Assembly (NCBI GenBank): GCA_019637585.1
Contig: JAHBVL010000004.1
Coordinates: 310,001-374,000 of the forward strand
Direction of reading: 5' to 3'
Length of the DNA stretch: 64,000 nt
Origin: Thermomicrobiales bacterium
Lineage (GTDB): Bacteria > Chloroflexota > Chloroflexia > Thermomicrobiales > UBA6265
The notes beneath the pieces are model-generated. The model searched no databases. It was not told the origin of the DNA and worked only from the letters and a program-made list of their open reading frames with translations. Of this stretch, positions 16,554-25,447 are shown one piece after another. Numbering within the stretch: position 1 is the first letter of the stretch; each line of letters opens with the position of its first letter. The position numbers and the translations under genes were made by a program.

Positions 16554-19500
16554 GTGCGTTCCCATCTATTGAGACTACTCATCGTTGCCCTGCTGGTGGC
16601 GCCAGCGCTGGTCCTGTCTCCCGCGCCGAAAGCGAATGCGCAGGATGGCGGCTACCTGGGTGATCCGCCGGTGTTCGATGCCGGATCGGTTGTCGCCGAT
16701 GCCAGCGAAGCCGTCTATGCAGCGGCGCTCCCCTCTGTCGACCTGACCAACCGGACCGCATCGGTCAGCTATTTCAACAGCTACTACCGCGGACAGGGCC
16801 AGCCGGCCATTTCCTGGACGGGAAGTGTGGCGAACTGCCAGCCCGGCACAACCAGCGCGGCGTTCAAGGACGACGTGCTCCTGCGGATCATGTACTTCCG
16901 CGGTATGGCCGGCGTTCCCTCCTCGATCTCCGTCAACACAACCGCCAGCGCCATGAATCAGCAGGCTGCGCTGGTGATGTCGGCAAATGGCTCGCTTTCC
17001 CACTACCCGCCGTCGGATTGGGATTGCTGGACCCAGGATGCCTATACGGCGGCGGGCAGCTCCAATATCGCCATTGGGTATTACGGCCGGGCGGCTGTCG
17101 ACGCCTACATGAAGGATCACGGCTCGAACAATGCAGCAGCCGGGCACCGGCGCTGGCTGCTCTACCCGCAAACCCAGTCATTCGGCACTGGCGACATCCC
17201 GTCAGGTTCTGGCAACAATTCGGCGAATGCGATCTGGGTATTCGACTCGAACATCGGAGGACCGCGCCCCGCCACACGGGACGGCTTTGTCGCCTGGCCA
17301 CCGGCTGGGTATGTGCCCTACCAGGTGGTCTATCCTCGCTGGACCTTCTCGTACCCAGGCGCCAACTTCGCCAACGCGACCGTTTCGATCACCCTGAACG
17401 GGTCGAGCATTCCGGTGGCGGTCGATTCGCGGACGAGCAACGGCTACGGCGAGAACACGATCGTTTTTCGACCGAACAACATCAGCGACAGCGCGGTTTG
17501 GGCAAATCCCGGCAGTGACGCGACCTATCGCGTGACGATCAGCGGTGTGACGGGCGCATCCTCCTCGACCTACACCTATGACGTGATCGTCATGGATCCG
17601 GACGGCTCAGGCGGCGGTCCAACCGCTACCGCAACTCGTACGCCAACCACCACCGGCGGCGCCTACGCGCCAGGGATGATGGTCCGGGCGACTACCGCTG
17701 TGAACCTTCGCGCCGGCGCCGGAACGACATTTCAGTCGCTCGGCATCGTGCCGACCGGCACGCGGGGCGCGATCACCGGGTCGCCGGTTTCGAATGGCGG
17801 ATTCACCTGGTATCCGGTGGCGATGGAAGGCTTTCCGGCTGGCTGGATCGCTGGTAGCTATCTTTCTTCTCTGAATATCACCGCCACTCCGGCCAATACA
17901 ACCCCCACAGCGACGCTGACATCGACAGCAACGCGTACGTCAACGGCGACGCGCACCTCGACCGCAACGCGAACGGCAACCGCGACCCGAACACCGACGT
18001 CGACGGCATCGAATCCATGGTCACCCGGAATGATGGTTCGCACGACAGCCGGAGTGAACCTGCGCACTGGCGCAGGTACGGGGTTCCAGTCGATCGCCGT
18101 TGTGCCCAATGGCACGCGGGGCGCGATCACCGGAGCACCCGTGGCCAGTGGTGGGTTCACCTGGTATCCCGTGGCGATGGAGGGCTTCCCGGCTGGCTGG
18201 ATCGCCGGGAGTTATCTCTCGCCGCTGAGCATCACGGCGACGCCGGCGAATACGTCGCCGACAGCCACGCGAACATCGACCCCAACGCGAACGCCAACAA
18301 CCGCGGCGTCGAATCCATGGTCGCCGGGCATGATGGTGCAAACGACGGCCAATGTGAACATCCGCACTGGCGCCGGGACAGGATTCCAGTCGATCGGCGT
18401 GGCGCCGAATGGCACCCGTGGAGCGATTACCGGGACACCGGTCAGCAGCGGCGGCTTCACCTGGTATCCGGTCAAGATGGAAGGCTTCGCGGCCGGCTGG
18501 ATCGCGGGATCCTATCTGCGCACGTTGAGCATCACCGCGACCCCCGAATCCGGATCCGGATCGACCGCTACCCCAACCCGCACGCCCACGACCGTTGCCG
18601 GCGCGATTCCGGTCAACACGACAGTGCAGACGACGGCGAATCTGCGACTGCGGAGCGGTCCCTCGACCAGCAGCAGCACCATCGCCACCTTGCCATTTGG
18701 CGCCGAAGGGACGGTAACCGGTACGCCGACGGTCTCCGGAGGCACCACCTGGTATCCGGTCACCTTCCCTGGCTTTGGAAGTGGCTACAGTGCCGGTTCC
18801 TATCTGAGAGCGGTGAGTGGTCCATCTCAGCCGACCGCCACGCGGACGCCGACCATACCCCCCGGGGGGATTGGGATAGGGTCCACTGTTCGAACGACCG
18901 CGTATCTCAACATGCGCACTGGCGCCGGGACGTCGAACTCGGTCATCGCCGTTGTGCCACCGGGCACCAACGGCACGGTGCTCTCCGGGCCGACGGCCGG
19001 CGGGGGATTCCAGTGGTTCCAGGTGCAGTTCACTGGCGCCGGCACCGGCTGGGTGGTGAGCCAGTACCTGCAGCTGGTCAGCGTTTCGAGTGTGGGCGCG
19101 CCGATCGACGCTCCTGGTTCGTCTGAGCCGCTGCCCACCGCAACAGAAGAATCGCCAGCGGAGCCAACCGCCACGGCGCCGACCGAGCCGGAACCGACCG
19201 TAGAGATCAATCCGACGGCAACCGTCGAAACAGTCCTCGAGCGGGCGCCACCGACGGCGACTGTCGATGAAGGTCCGCAGCCGTTGCCCATCGTCCGCAT
19301 CCAGCGGACCGACGGATCGACGGGTGGCGAGGTTCTGGTCGATGAGGACGAAACAACCGTCTGGTATGCACCCGGTATGCCGTCGGCTCAGGCGGCGGTC
19401 TTCGTCGCCGATCTGGACAGCGAGCAATGGATCTCCACGATCCGCTGGCAGACGGCTCCTGAAGGGCTGTCCGGGCAGCTCTATCTCTCGATCTCGAGTG

Positions 19501-19664
19501 ACGGACAAACCTGGATTGATCTCGATCTCACCGGCGTCGTCACAGATGGATCATGGTCGACGCTCGAGCTGAACGCCGCGGCGGTCTACGTCCGGTTCGC
19601 TTTCATCGCCATCGACGATACACCAGACCTCGGCGGTGTCGCTGAGGTGGAGTTGTGGCCGTGA
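16554..19664 (+). CDS. Secreted CAP/SCP-domain protein with five SH3b repeats and a C-terminal discoidin-like domain
   Basis: A 1036-residue exported protein. A signal peptide (LLIVALLVAPALVLSPAPKANA) is followed by a CAP/SCP domain (about 55-210, with AALVMSANGSLSHYP and AGHRRWLLYP). Five SH3b domains follow at about 371-438, 488-555, 588-655, 684-752 and 773-840, each with a (V/L)N(L/I/M)R-GAGT core. Thr-rich linkers (TATRTS repeats) separate them. Residues 906-1036 resemble a discoidin/F5-8-type beta-sandwich. SH3b domains suggest cell-wall or glycan binding. GTG 16554 sits 7 nt after GAGGGG and is preferred to TTG 16548. No membrane anchor is seen. Confidence 0.85.
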   Translation: MRSHLLRLLIVALLVAPALVLSPAPKANAQDGGYLGDPPVFDAGSVVADASEAVYAAALPSVDLTNRTASVSYFNSYYRGQGQPAISWTGSVANCQPGTTSAAFKDDVLLRIMYFRGMAGVPSSISVNTTASAMNQQAALVMSANGSLSHYPPSDWDCWTQDAYTAAGSSNIAIGYYGRAAVDAYMKDHGSNNAAAGHRRWLLYPQTQSFGTGDIPSGSGNNSANAIWVFDSNIGGPRPATRDGFVAWPPAGYVPYQVVYPRWTFSYPGANFANATVSITLNGSSIPVAVDSRTSNGYGENTIVFRPNNISDSAVWANPGSDATYRVTISGVTGASSSTYTYDVIVMDPDGSGGGPTATATRTPTTTGGAYAPGMMVRATTAVNLRAGAGTTFQSLGIVPTGTRGAITGSPVSNGGFTWYPVAMEGFPAGWIAGSYLSSLNITATPANTTPTATLTSTATRTSTATRTSTATRTATATRTPTSTASNPWSPGMMVRTTAGVNLRTGAGTGFQSIAVVPNGTRGAITGAPVASGGFTWYPVAMEGFPAGWIAGSYLSPLSITATPANTSPTATRTSTPTRTPTTAASNPWSPGMMVQTTANVNIRTGAGTGFQSIGVAPNGTRGAITGTPVSSGGFTWYPVKMEGFAAGWIAGSYLRTLSITATPESGSGSTATPTRTPTTVAGAIPVNTTVQTTANLRLRSGPSTSSSTIATLPFGAEGTVTGTPTVSGGTTWYPVTFPGFGSGYSAGSYLRAVSGPSQPTATRTPTIPPGGIGIGSTVRTTAYLNMRTGAGTSNSVIAVVPPGTNGTVLSGPTAGGGFQWFQVQFTGAGTGWVVSQYLQLVSVSSVGAPIDAPGSSEPLPTATEESPAEPTATAPTEPEPTVEINPTATVETVLERAPPTATVDEGPQPLPIVRIQRTDGSTGGEVLVDEDETTVWYAPGMPSAQAAVFVADLDSEQWISTIRWQTAPEGLSGQLYLSISSDGQTWIDLDLTGVVTDGSWSTLELNAAAVYVRFAFIAIDDTPDLGGVAEVELWP

Positions 19665-19666
19665 GC

Positions 19667-19850
19667 GGTGCATAGTGCATAGTAGATAGTTCGTAGTAGA
19701 TGGTAGATGGGGCGGGGCAACCGCGCGTGGCCACCCGCCTCTAGCAGCTGCCCGCTAAGAACTATGCACCAGGAACTCTCTACTATGAACTATCTACCAT
19801 GCACCATGCACCATGCACTATCAACTATGAACTATCAACCATCCACTACT
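19667..19850. repeat. Two opposed heptamer-period arrays forming a large imperfect inverted repeat
   Basis: The left array (19667-19710) reads gtgcata, gtgcata, gtagata, gttcgta, gtagatg. The right array (19758-19850) reads actatga, actatct, accatgc three times, actatca and so on, all in 7-bp phase. The right array is approximately the reverse complement of the left. A GC-rich centre separates them. It fills the space between two convergent genes, where a bidirectional transcription end is plausible. Confidence 0.85.
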
Positions 19851-20772
19851 GATAAATCACCAAATCCGGCGGCGGCACCAACGCCATCACCTCGGCGGCG
19901 GTCATCAGCGGCTCGTCCTGGCGGTACCAGAGCTTGAAACCGTAGAAATCGTGCAGGACATTGCCGCCGACGATCGCGTAGGTCTCCCGTTTCGCTTCGG
20001 GGCCGCCCCAGCCGTCGACTTCGAGAACGAATTGCACGCCGGGAATCTGGCCAACCTGGTCGCGGTTGGTGAGCGAGTAGAGGTTGAACTGATGCACGAT
20101 CAGCAGCTTCGGCGGCAGACCCTCTTCAATGGCGATCTCCGAGAGGAGCTGCTGGGCCATCAGGACATCTGAGGCGTCGATCGTACCCAGATCGAGCCCA
20201 GGGGTCTCCCCCTCTTTGACGGCGAATTCGGGGTCGATCGCCAGATGGACGTGCGGGTAGGAGAGCCACTGCCGGACCGCGTCGATCTCCTGCGCCACGG
20301 TCTTGCGGCCGAACTGCACATCCAGAATCAGCAGGAGGTCATTGGCCGCGGTGAAGTCGACATATTGCTGGATGATCTCGTCAGCCGCGTAGGCGATGTA
20401 CATCCCGTCCGGGCCAGGATCGCGCTGGGCGACCGACGCGATCACCTCGAACGCCAGCAGCCAGGGACGGGAGTTGTCCGCGGCTTCGTACTCCGCCGCC
20501 TGATCCCGGAGGATGGCCAGCAGCGTGTCCATGTCATATTCGCCGAGGATTCCCATTAGCTCGTTGCCGGGAAAACCGTAGTAGGCGAGGATCCGGTTGT
20601 TGGGAAAGAGATAGTCGCCACCGAACTGATCGTTCGGACCAGCAGTCCCATCTCCCTGCGCCGTAGCTGTCAGCCGAACGGCCGGCGCGGCCAGCATGGC
20701 CGCTACCGGCGCCAGCGCCCTGCGTCTGGTGAGCAGAAGATCTGACCGTTCGCGTGCTGTTTTATCCGGCAT
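19846..20772 (-). CDS. Uncharacterised exported protein with Tat-like signal
   Basis: A 308-residue protein beginning with a twin-arginine-like signal (LLTRRRALAPVAAMLAAPAVRLTATAQ). The mature part has alternating beta and alpha segments with an acidic pattern (RPWLLAFEVIASVAQRDPG, LLLILDVQFG, VHLAIDPEFAV, LLIVHQFNLYS, VQFVLEVDGWGG) suggestive of a TIM-barrel hydrolase. I do not recognise a named family. It follows the metallopeptidase gene by 7 bp on the same strand, so the two are probably co-expressed exported proteins. Confidence 0.75.
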   Translation of the reverse strand: MPDKTARERSDLLLTRRRALAPVAAMLAAPAVRLTATAQGDGTAGPNDQFGGDYLFPNNRILAYYGFPGNELMGILGEYDMDTLLAILRDQAAEYEAADNSRPWLLAFEVIASVAQRDPGPDGMYIAYAADEIIQQYVDFTAANDLLLILDVQFGRKTVAQEIDAVRQWLSYPHVHLAIDPEFAVKEGETPGLDLGTIDASDVLMAQQLLSEIAIEEGLPPKLLIVHQFNLYSLTNRDQVGQIPGVQFVLEVDGWGGPEAKRETYAIVGGNVLHDFYGFKLWYRQDEPLMTAAEVMALVPPPDLVIYQ

Positions 20773-20779
20773 AAGCGTC

Positions 20780-21925
20780 CTAGATACTCAGGTTGCAGCC
20801 GGTGAATCCCTGTTCGTAGCCATTCAGCGTTGCGCGGACCCGTTGCTGGCCGTTGCCGTGCGCTTGTGGGTCGTACTCGCCGATGAACTTGGGATCGCCC
20901 AGGCTGAACACCAGGTCGTTGATCGCGCTTTCGATGTCGCCCGGGTCGACCAGTCCGCGAAGCTCAGCATCGCGGGCCCAGACGCCGGAGAAACAATCGG
21001 CCATCAGCTCAAGCTCGATGCTGTGGACCTCGTTCCATGCATCGGGGCGGGTAGTGCGCTCCAGGCCGATACTGGTCTGGACGTGATGCGCCCACTCATG
21101 AGCGATAACGAACGCTGCGGCAAAGGCGTTTCCCTGATCCACCATGTCCAGCAGGAAGGGTTCGTCCAGATACATCGTCGAGTCGAGCGGGCAGTAGAAG
21201 CCATAGAACCCGGTGGAGGCGGGACCACAGGCCGACATCACGCTGTCGCCTGCCGCCACGACGACCACGCCAGGCGACTCATAGATGAAGTCGGTGTAGC
21301 TGAGAACGTCCCGGTAGAACGCGTCCAGATCATTGACGACCACCTGGAAAATCTGGTCGCGCGGGACGTCGTTCAGATTCGTGACCTGAGGCACGGCCGA
21401 CGTCGTCGACGAACCACTTTCGGGTGCGCTGGCGCCGGCATAGTAGGAATTGACCTGGTCGATGAAATCGCTGGAATCGCTGATGAACCAGCGCCAGGCG
21501 GCGCCGTCATTGGCCAGGAAGATCCGGTCCTCGACCCAGGTCGGCTTGTTGTTCTCGTCCAGCACCTGCTGAACGATGTTCACGACGACCGCGTTGGGAT
21601 AGGTCGTGCCCTTGACCTCCCAGGTCCACTGGCCGAACTCCATGCCGACGATCTGCGACTGCCCGGAAACGACCCGGGAGTAGACATCGTTGAAGAGATT
21701 CAGCGCGACGGTGCGTGAGATGACGTTCTGGGAGTCGGGGTGCATCGCATCGTAGAGGCCGTTGTAGTCAAGCGCGCCGGCCATCTCGAACAGATTATTG
21801 ACCGCCATCGCCACCTGAGCCTGATCGCGGGCGGTGACCGTGTCGGTCTGGGCGCTTCCTGAGGCCAGCGGCACACTCACGCTGAGGAGCAACACCATTG
21901 CTGCAAAGAGGAACCGCTTCACCAT
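20780..21925 (-). CDS. Secreted neutral zinc metallopeptidase (YpfJ-like)
   Basis: A 381-residue exported protein. It has a signal peptide (LFAAMVLLLSVSVPLASGSAQ), then a limiting domain resembling NTF2-like folds (residues 30-150), then a putative zinc metallopeptidase domain with HEWAHH in AFVIAHEWAHHVQTSIG. The FYCPLDSTMYLD segment and the later ELMADCFSGVWA, which supplies the third zinc ligand, are hallmarks of the YpfJ/zinc-metallopeptidase family. The start is the ATG at 21925, preceded by GGGAGG; an open frame extends farther upstream but lacks a signal or ribosome-binding site there. Confidence 0.87.
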   Translation of the reverse strand: MVKRFLFAAMVLLLSVSVPLASGSAQTDTVTARDQAQVAMAVNNLFEMAGALDYNGLYDAMHPDSQNVISRTVALNLFNDVYSRVVSGQSQIVGMEFGQWTWEVKGTTYPNAVVVNIVQQVLDENNKPTWVEDRIFLANDGAAWRWFISDSSDFIDQVNSYYAGASAPESGSSTTSAVPQVTNLNDVPRDQIFQVVVNDLDAFYRDVLSYTDFIYESPGVVVVAAGDSVMSACGPASTGFYGFYCPLDSTMYLDEPFLLDMVDQGNAFAAAFVIAHEWAHHVQTSIGLERTTRPDAWNEVHSIELELMADCFSGVWARDAELRGLVDPGDIESAINDLVFSLGDPKFIGEYDPQAHGNGQQRVRATLNGYEQGFTGCNLSI

Positions 21926-22038
21926 GAAATGCCTCCCGATGCGAGCATGCCAGCCAAGGATTCTGCATGCCAGAACCGGAAGTATACGTGTGTCGCGGCT
22001 GTGTCGGCGGATTTCGTCAAGTTGGTTCCAGAGTCCTT

Positions 22039-22044
22039 TATAAT
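22039..22044 (+). promoter_or_regulatory. Candidate -10 box for the glycine-rich protein gene
   Basis: A perfect TATAAT lies 84 bp before the GTG at 22129, in an otherwise GC-rich stretch. No good -35 box at 16-18 bp spacing is visible, so the promoter assignment is tentative. Confidence 0.4.
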
Positions 22045-22128
22045 GGGAAATCGCCGCGGCGATGAGGCCCGGTAAGCGCACAATCGATCGCGTCGGGATG
22101 ATTCGGTCAGAAGTCAGAGGAGACCGCA

Positions 22129-22833
22129 GTGGAAAACGCATTCAAGTCCATCATGGCAGGTGGTGATGACGACAGCCGGGCTCAGGCTCAGGGCTTCGTT
22201 CAGCGGGTCACAGAGGGAAATCCTCTCGAGGGATTCACGGATGACGACGTCCAGGAATCGGCCAAGATCCTGCAGAGCCTCACGCCCGAGCAGCGGCAGC
22301 AGGCACTGCGCGCATCGATGCAGAACATCAGCTCGAATGTCTCCGGCGATCAGCGGTCGTCGCTCAACGACATGCTGAAGCAGCGCCAGGCCGGACAGGG
22401 CATGGTCGACATCACCCGCTCGGGAGACAATGTTGCCCCCGGCTCCGGTTCGTCTGGTGGGGACAGCGGCGGCGGACTCGATGATCTCCTCGGCGGACTG
22501 CTGGGCGGCGCCGGCGGTGGCGGCGGTCTCGACGACATGCTGGGCCAGATTCTCGGCGGCGGTGGCGGACAGAGTCAGCAGAGCAGCGGTGGCGGCGGCA
22601 TTGGCGACCTGATCGGCGGCCTGCTCGGTGGCGGCGGCGGAGGCAAGTCCAGCGGCGGTGGCGGTGGTGGACTCGATGATCTCCTCGGCGGATTGCTTGG
22701 CGGTGGCGGTTCTGCCACGGCGCAGGCGCAGGACAGCAGCGGCGGGTTCGGCGATATCCTCACCGGACCGCTGGGCAAGGCCATTCTGGCCGGCGCAGCT
22801 GGCTATGCCATGAAGGAAATCCTGGGCAAGTAA
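22129..22833 (+). CDS. Glycine-rich repeat protein of unknown function
   Basis: A 234-residue protein. The N-terminal 105 residues are helical and charged (FTDDDVQESAKILQSLTPEQRQQALRASM). The remainder is built from variants of GLDDLLGGLLGGGG, repeated four times with Ser/Gly linkers, and ends with a hydrophobic helix (LGKAILAGAAGYAMKEILGK). The repeat style recalls DUF937/YidB-like proteins but I cannot assign it. GTG 22129 follows GAGGAG. A strong terminator follows, so it is a single-gene transcript. Confidence 0.8.
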   Translation: MENAFKSIMAGGDDDSRAQAQGFVQRVTEGNPLEGFTDDDVQESAKILQSLTPEQRQQALRASMQNISSNVSGDQRSSLNDMLKQRQAGQGMVDITRSGDNVAPGSGSSGGDSGGGLDDLLGGLLGGAGGGGGLDDMLGQILGGGGGQSQQSSGGGGIGDLIGGLLGGGGGGKSSGGGGGGLDDLLGGLLGGGGSATAQAQDSSGGFGDILTGPLGKAILAGAAGYAMKEILGK

Positions 22834-22857
22834 ACGCACTCCCAAAGCAGATCGCGG

Positions 22858-22888
22858 CACCGGACCATATCGATGGTCCGGTGTTTTT
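22858..22888 (+). terminator. Rho-independent terminator
   Basis: CACCGGACCAT (22858-22868) pairs perfectly with ATGGTCCGGTG (22873-22883) across a 4-nt loop and is followed by five T residues. It ends the glycine-rich protein transcript. Confidence 0.93.
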
Positions 22889-23108
22889 CGTTTTCGGACA
22901 TTCCGAACAGGGCAGAGCGGGTATCTGGCCGGTCATGCTACGATTTCGCGATGCCGATAAGGCGGCGGCCGCACGAACGTGAGGATCCGGCGGTTCGCCA
23001 GCGGGAGCAAACTCGCCGTCAGCGAGCCAGAAAAGGCGAGATCCCGAACCAGTTTCTGGTTCCCCGCTGCTCCCCCAAGCCCAGTCAATGGATCCCAGGA
23101 GATGGTCG

Positions 23109-24266
23109 ATGAGCAATTCAGGAACTGCCGTTTCGGAGGTCGAGATTCCCAAGCCGAGTGGACTGGAGGGTGTTGTCGCGGCGTCGACTGCGCTGAGCCA
23201 TGTCTTTGGTGAGGAAGGGAAGCTGGTCTATCGCGGATACGACATCCACGAGCTGGCCGGACACGCGAGCTTCGAAGAGGTGGCGTTCCTGCAGTGGGTC
23301 GGCCATCTGCCCAACGAGGCGGAACTGAAAGCATTCACGGCCAAGCTCGATGCCAACCGCACGCTGCCCGATGAGCTGATCACCATTCTTCGCCAGCTTC
23401 CGGCTGACACCGCGCCGATGGACGCGTTGCGCACCGGCGTTTCCTCGCTTGGCCCCCTGCTGCCGGGTGTGTTCAACGACGAGCCCGATCTCGACGAAGC
23501 GATCGCGCTGGCCGCGCGTTTTCCGTCGATCCTGGCGGCGTTCCATCGTGTCCGAAATGGACTGGAGCCGGTTGCTCACAAATCTGGCCACAACACAGCC
23601 CAGAGCTACCTCTACCAGCTTTTCGGCACTGAACCGGAAGAGCGGCACTGGAAACCGCTGGAGACCTATCTGATTCTCCTGACTGATCACGGCATGAATG
23701 CCTCGACCTTTGCCGCGCGCGTGATCGCGTCGACCCAGTCGGATATCGTTTCCGCGCTCACAGGCGCCGTGGGGGCTCTCAAGGGTCCGCTGCACGGCGG
23801 GGCGCCGTCACTCGTGCTCGATATGCTCAATGAGATCGGCACGGCCGACAATGTCGATACCTGGCTCAACGCCGCGCTCGATCGTGGCGACCGGTTGATG
23901 GGCTTCGGACATCGTGTCTACAAAGCCGAGGATCCACGCGCTGAGATCCTCCGGGAAATGGCCCGAACCGCCAGCGACCCCGATTTCTTCGAATTGTCGC
24001 TGCGCACCGAGCAGCGAGCGCTGGAGCTTCTCAACGAGCGAAAACCAGGCCGCCGGCTCTACACCAACGTCGAGTTCTACTCGGCGGCGGTGCTGGCCGC
24101 GGTCGGTCTGCCCGGCGATATGTTTACCCCGACCTTCGCGGTAGCCAGGTCGGTTGGCTGGAGCGCCCACGTGCTGGAGCAGGTGGCCAACAATCGCCTC
24201 ATCCGGCCGCAGTCCGAGTTCGTCGGACCGATCGATCTGCACTTCGTCGACCTGGGAGATCGCTGA
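23109..24266 (+). CDS. Citrate synthase (or 2-methylcitrate synthase)
   Basis: A 385-residue bacterial-type citrate synthase, which condenses oxaloacetate with acetyl-CoA. Motifs include KLVYRGYDIHELA, the histidine in PLHGGAPS, the second histidine in GFGHRVYKAEDPRA, and the catalytic aspartate region EFYSAAVLAAVGLPGDMFTPTFAVAR. ATG 23109 follows AGGAG at 23096-23100. The short type I/II form could also be a methylcitrate synthase; no propionate-pathway neighbours are present, so citrate synthase is preferred. Confidence 0.92.
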   Translation: MSNSGTAVSEVEIPKPSGLEGVVAASTALSHVFGEEGKLVYRGYDIHELAGHASFEEVAFLQWVGHLPNEAELKAFTAKLDANRTLPDELITILRQLPADTAPMDALRTGVSSLGPLLPGVFNDEPDLDEAIALAARFPSILAAFHRVRNGLEPVAHKSGHNTAQSYLYQLFGTEPEERHWKPLETYLILLTDHGMNASTFAARVIASTQSDIVSALTGAVGALKGPLHGGAPSLVLDMLNEIGTADNVDTWLNAALDRGDRLMGFGHRVYKAEDPRAEILREMARTASDPDFFELSLRTEQRALELLNERKPGRRLYTNVEFYSAAVLAAVGLPGDMFTPTFAVARSVGWSAHVLEQVANNRLIRPQSEFVGPIDLHFVDLGDR

Positions 24267-24332
24267 GCCGTGGCAGCCCGAGTGATCGAGCAAATGTAGT
24301 TCGGGCACCTGCGGTCCGACGAAACAGCCAGG

Positions 24333-24362
24333 AGAACGACCGGGACTTCCCCCGGTCGTTCT
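24333..24362 (+). terminator. Terminator hairpin between convergent genes
   Basis: AGAACGACCGGG (24333-24344) pairs perfectly with CCCGGTCGTTCT (24351-24362). It stands between the 3' ends of the citrate synthase and LLM genes and could serve both. A copy of the 'gtagttcgggcacctg' repeat lies just before it at 24296-24319. Confidence 0.8.
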
Positions 24363-24368
24363 TGCGTT

Positions 24369-25364
24369 TCAGGCGAAGGCAGGCATTACCGAGTCAGCGA
24401 GGATATCGACGGTCTCCGTGTCGACTTCGAAGACATTGGCGATGAAGTACTTGAACCCCATCCCCTTCAGTTCCTCGTAGAAAGCGATCGCGTCCTCCGG
24501 CGTACCCGGGAAGAGCGCGTCGCCACACCAGTCCAGTTTGTCCTGACCGTAGACGTCGGCCAGCCATTGCATCTTCGCTTCGACGGCCGCGGCATCACGC
24601 CCCAGCACCAGGGTCATCGTGAAATGGGTGCGGAGCACCGAGTCGCTCGGCCGCCCGAACTGGGCGAGGTAGTCATCCAGACGGGTGAACTTGCGAGCGA
24701 TCTGCTCCGATGTGAATGCGCCGCCGATCGACGGGTGAGCGCCCATGTTGGAGGCGTCGGCGTATTGCGCCACCTGGCGAAGGGTGACCTTCTCGCCGCC
24801 GCCGGCCAGTAGAATCGGTACCCGGGGCTCCTGCACCGGCAGCGCAAATGCGCCTGCCGGCACATCGACAGACCATTGCTCACCCTCGAAAGCGAAGGCC
24901 TCGCCACTCCAGATGCCGCGCAGAATGGCGATCGTTTCTTCCATTCCCTGGAGGCGATTCGGAGTCGACGGGTAGTCGAGCCCCATCTCTTTGAATTCCT
25001 CGGGCAGATCGCCGATGCCGATACCAAGCACCAATCGGCCGCCAGAGATGCGGTCGACATCTGCCGCCTGTCTGGCCAGCATGTAGGGCGACCGGTAGTA
25101 GATGCAGTCGACCAGCGTGCCGAGCCGGATGGTCGATGTCGAAGCGGCCAATGCCGCCAGCGATGTCCAGCAGTCGGTATTCACACCGGGGTGGTCATAG
25201 GCGAAATACGCGTCGTACCCCTGCGCTTCCATCTTCTGCACGATGCCGATAAACGCGCTCCAGTCCGCCGGTTGGGGGAAGAAGCTGACCGCCCACCGAA
25301 TCCGTTCCTGTCCTTCGGCTACCCATGGATGTATGTCTCTCGGCGTCAGGTCAACAGCGCTCAT
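24369..25364 (-). CDS. LLM-class flavin-dependent oxidoreductase
   Basis: A 331-residue luciferase-like TIM-barrel monooxygenase/oxidoreductase of the F420- or FMN-dependent class. Motifs include YDAYFAYDHPGVNTDCWTSLAALAAST, RLGTLVDCIYYRSP and GRLVLGIGIGDLPEEF, which are typical of these families. The substrate is unknown. Start ATG 25364 lies 6 nt after GAGGA; the ATG at 25370 abuts that site and is less likely. Divergent from the FGE-like operon, with an 83-bp shared promoter region. Confidence 0.88.
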   Translation of the reverse strand: MSAVDLTPRDIHPWVAEGQERIRWAVSFFPQPADWSAFIGIVQKMEAQGYDAYFAYDHPGVNTDCWTSLAALAASTSTIRLGTLVDCIYYRSPYMLARQAADVDRISGGRLVLGIGIGDLPEEFKEMGLDYPSTPNRLQGMEETIAILRGIWSGEAFAFEGEQWSVDVPAGAFALPVQEPRVPILLAGGGEKVTLRQVAQYADASNMGAHPSIGGAFTSEQIARKFTRLDDYLAQFGRPSDSVLRTHFTMTLVLGRDAAAVEAKMQWLADVYGQDKLDWCGDALFPGTPEDAIAFYEELKGMGFKYFIANVFEVDTETVDILADSVMPAFA

Positions 25365-25447
25365 CAGCATTCCTCATTTCGCGATCGTTCGAAGTGCTGG
25401 CAGAATACCCGAAGCAGACAGGTTCATCCCGGCAGAGGTTGGGCACA

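Noticed and set aside
18021-19508. Minus-strand open frame opposite the SH3b repeats
   Set aside because: Arg/Gly-rich low-complexity translation that is the complement of the SH3b-coding repeats.
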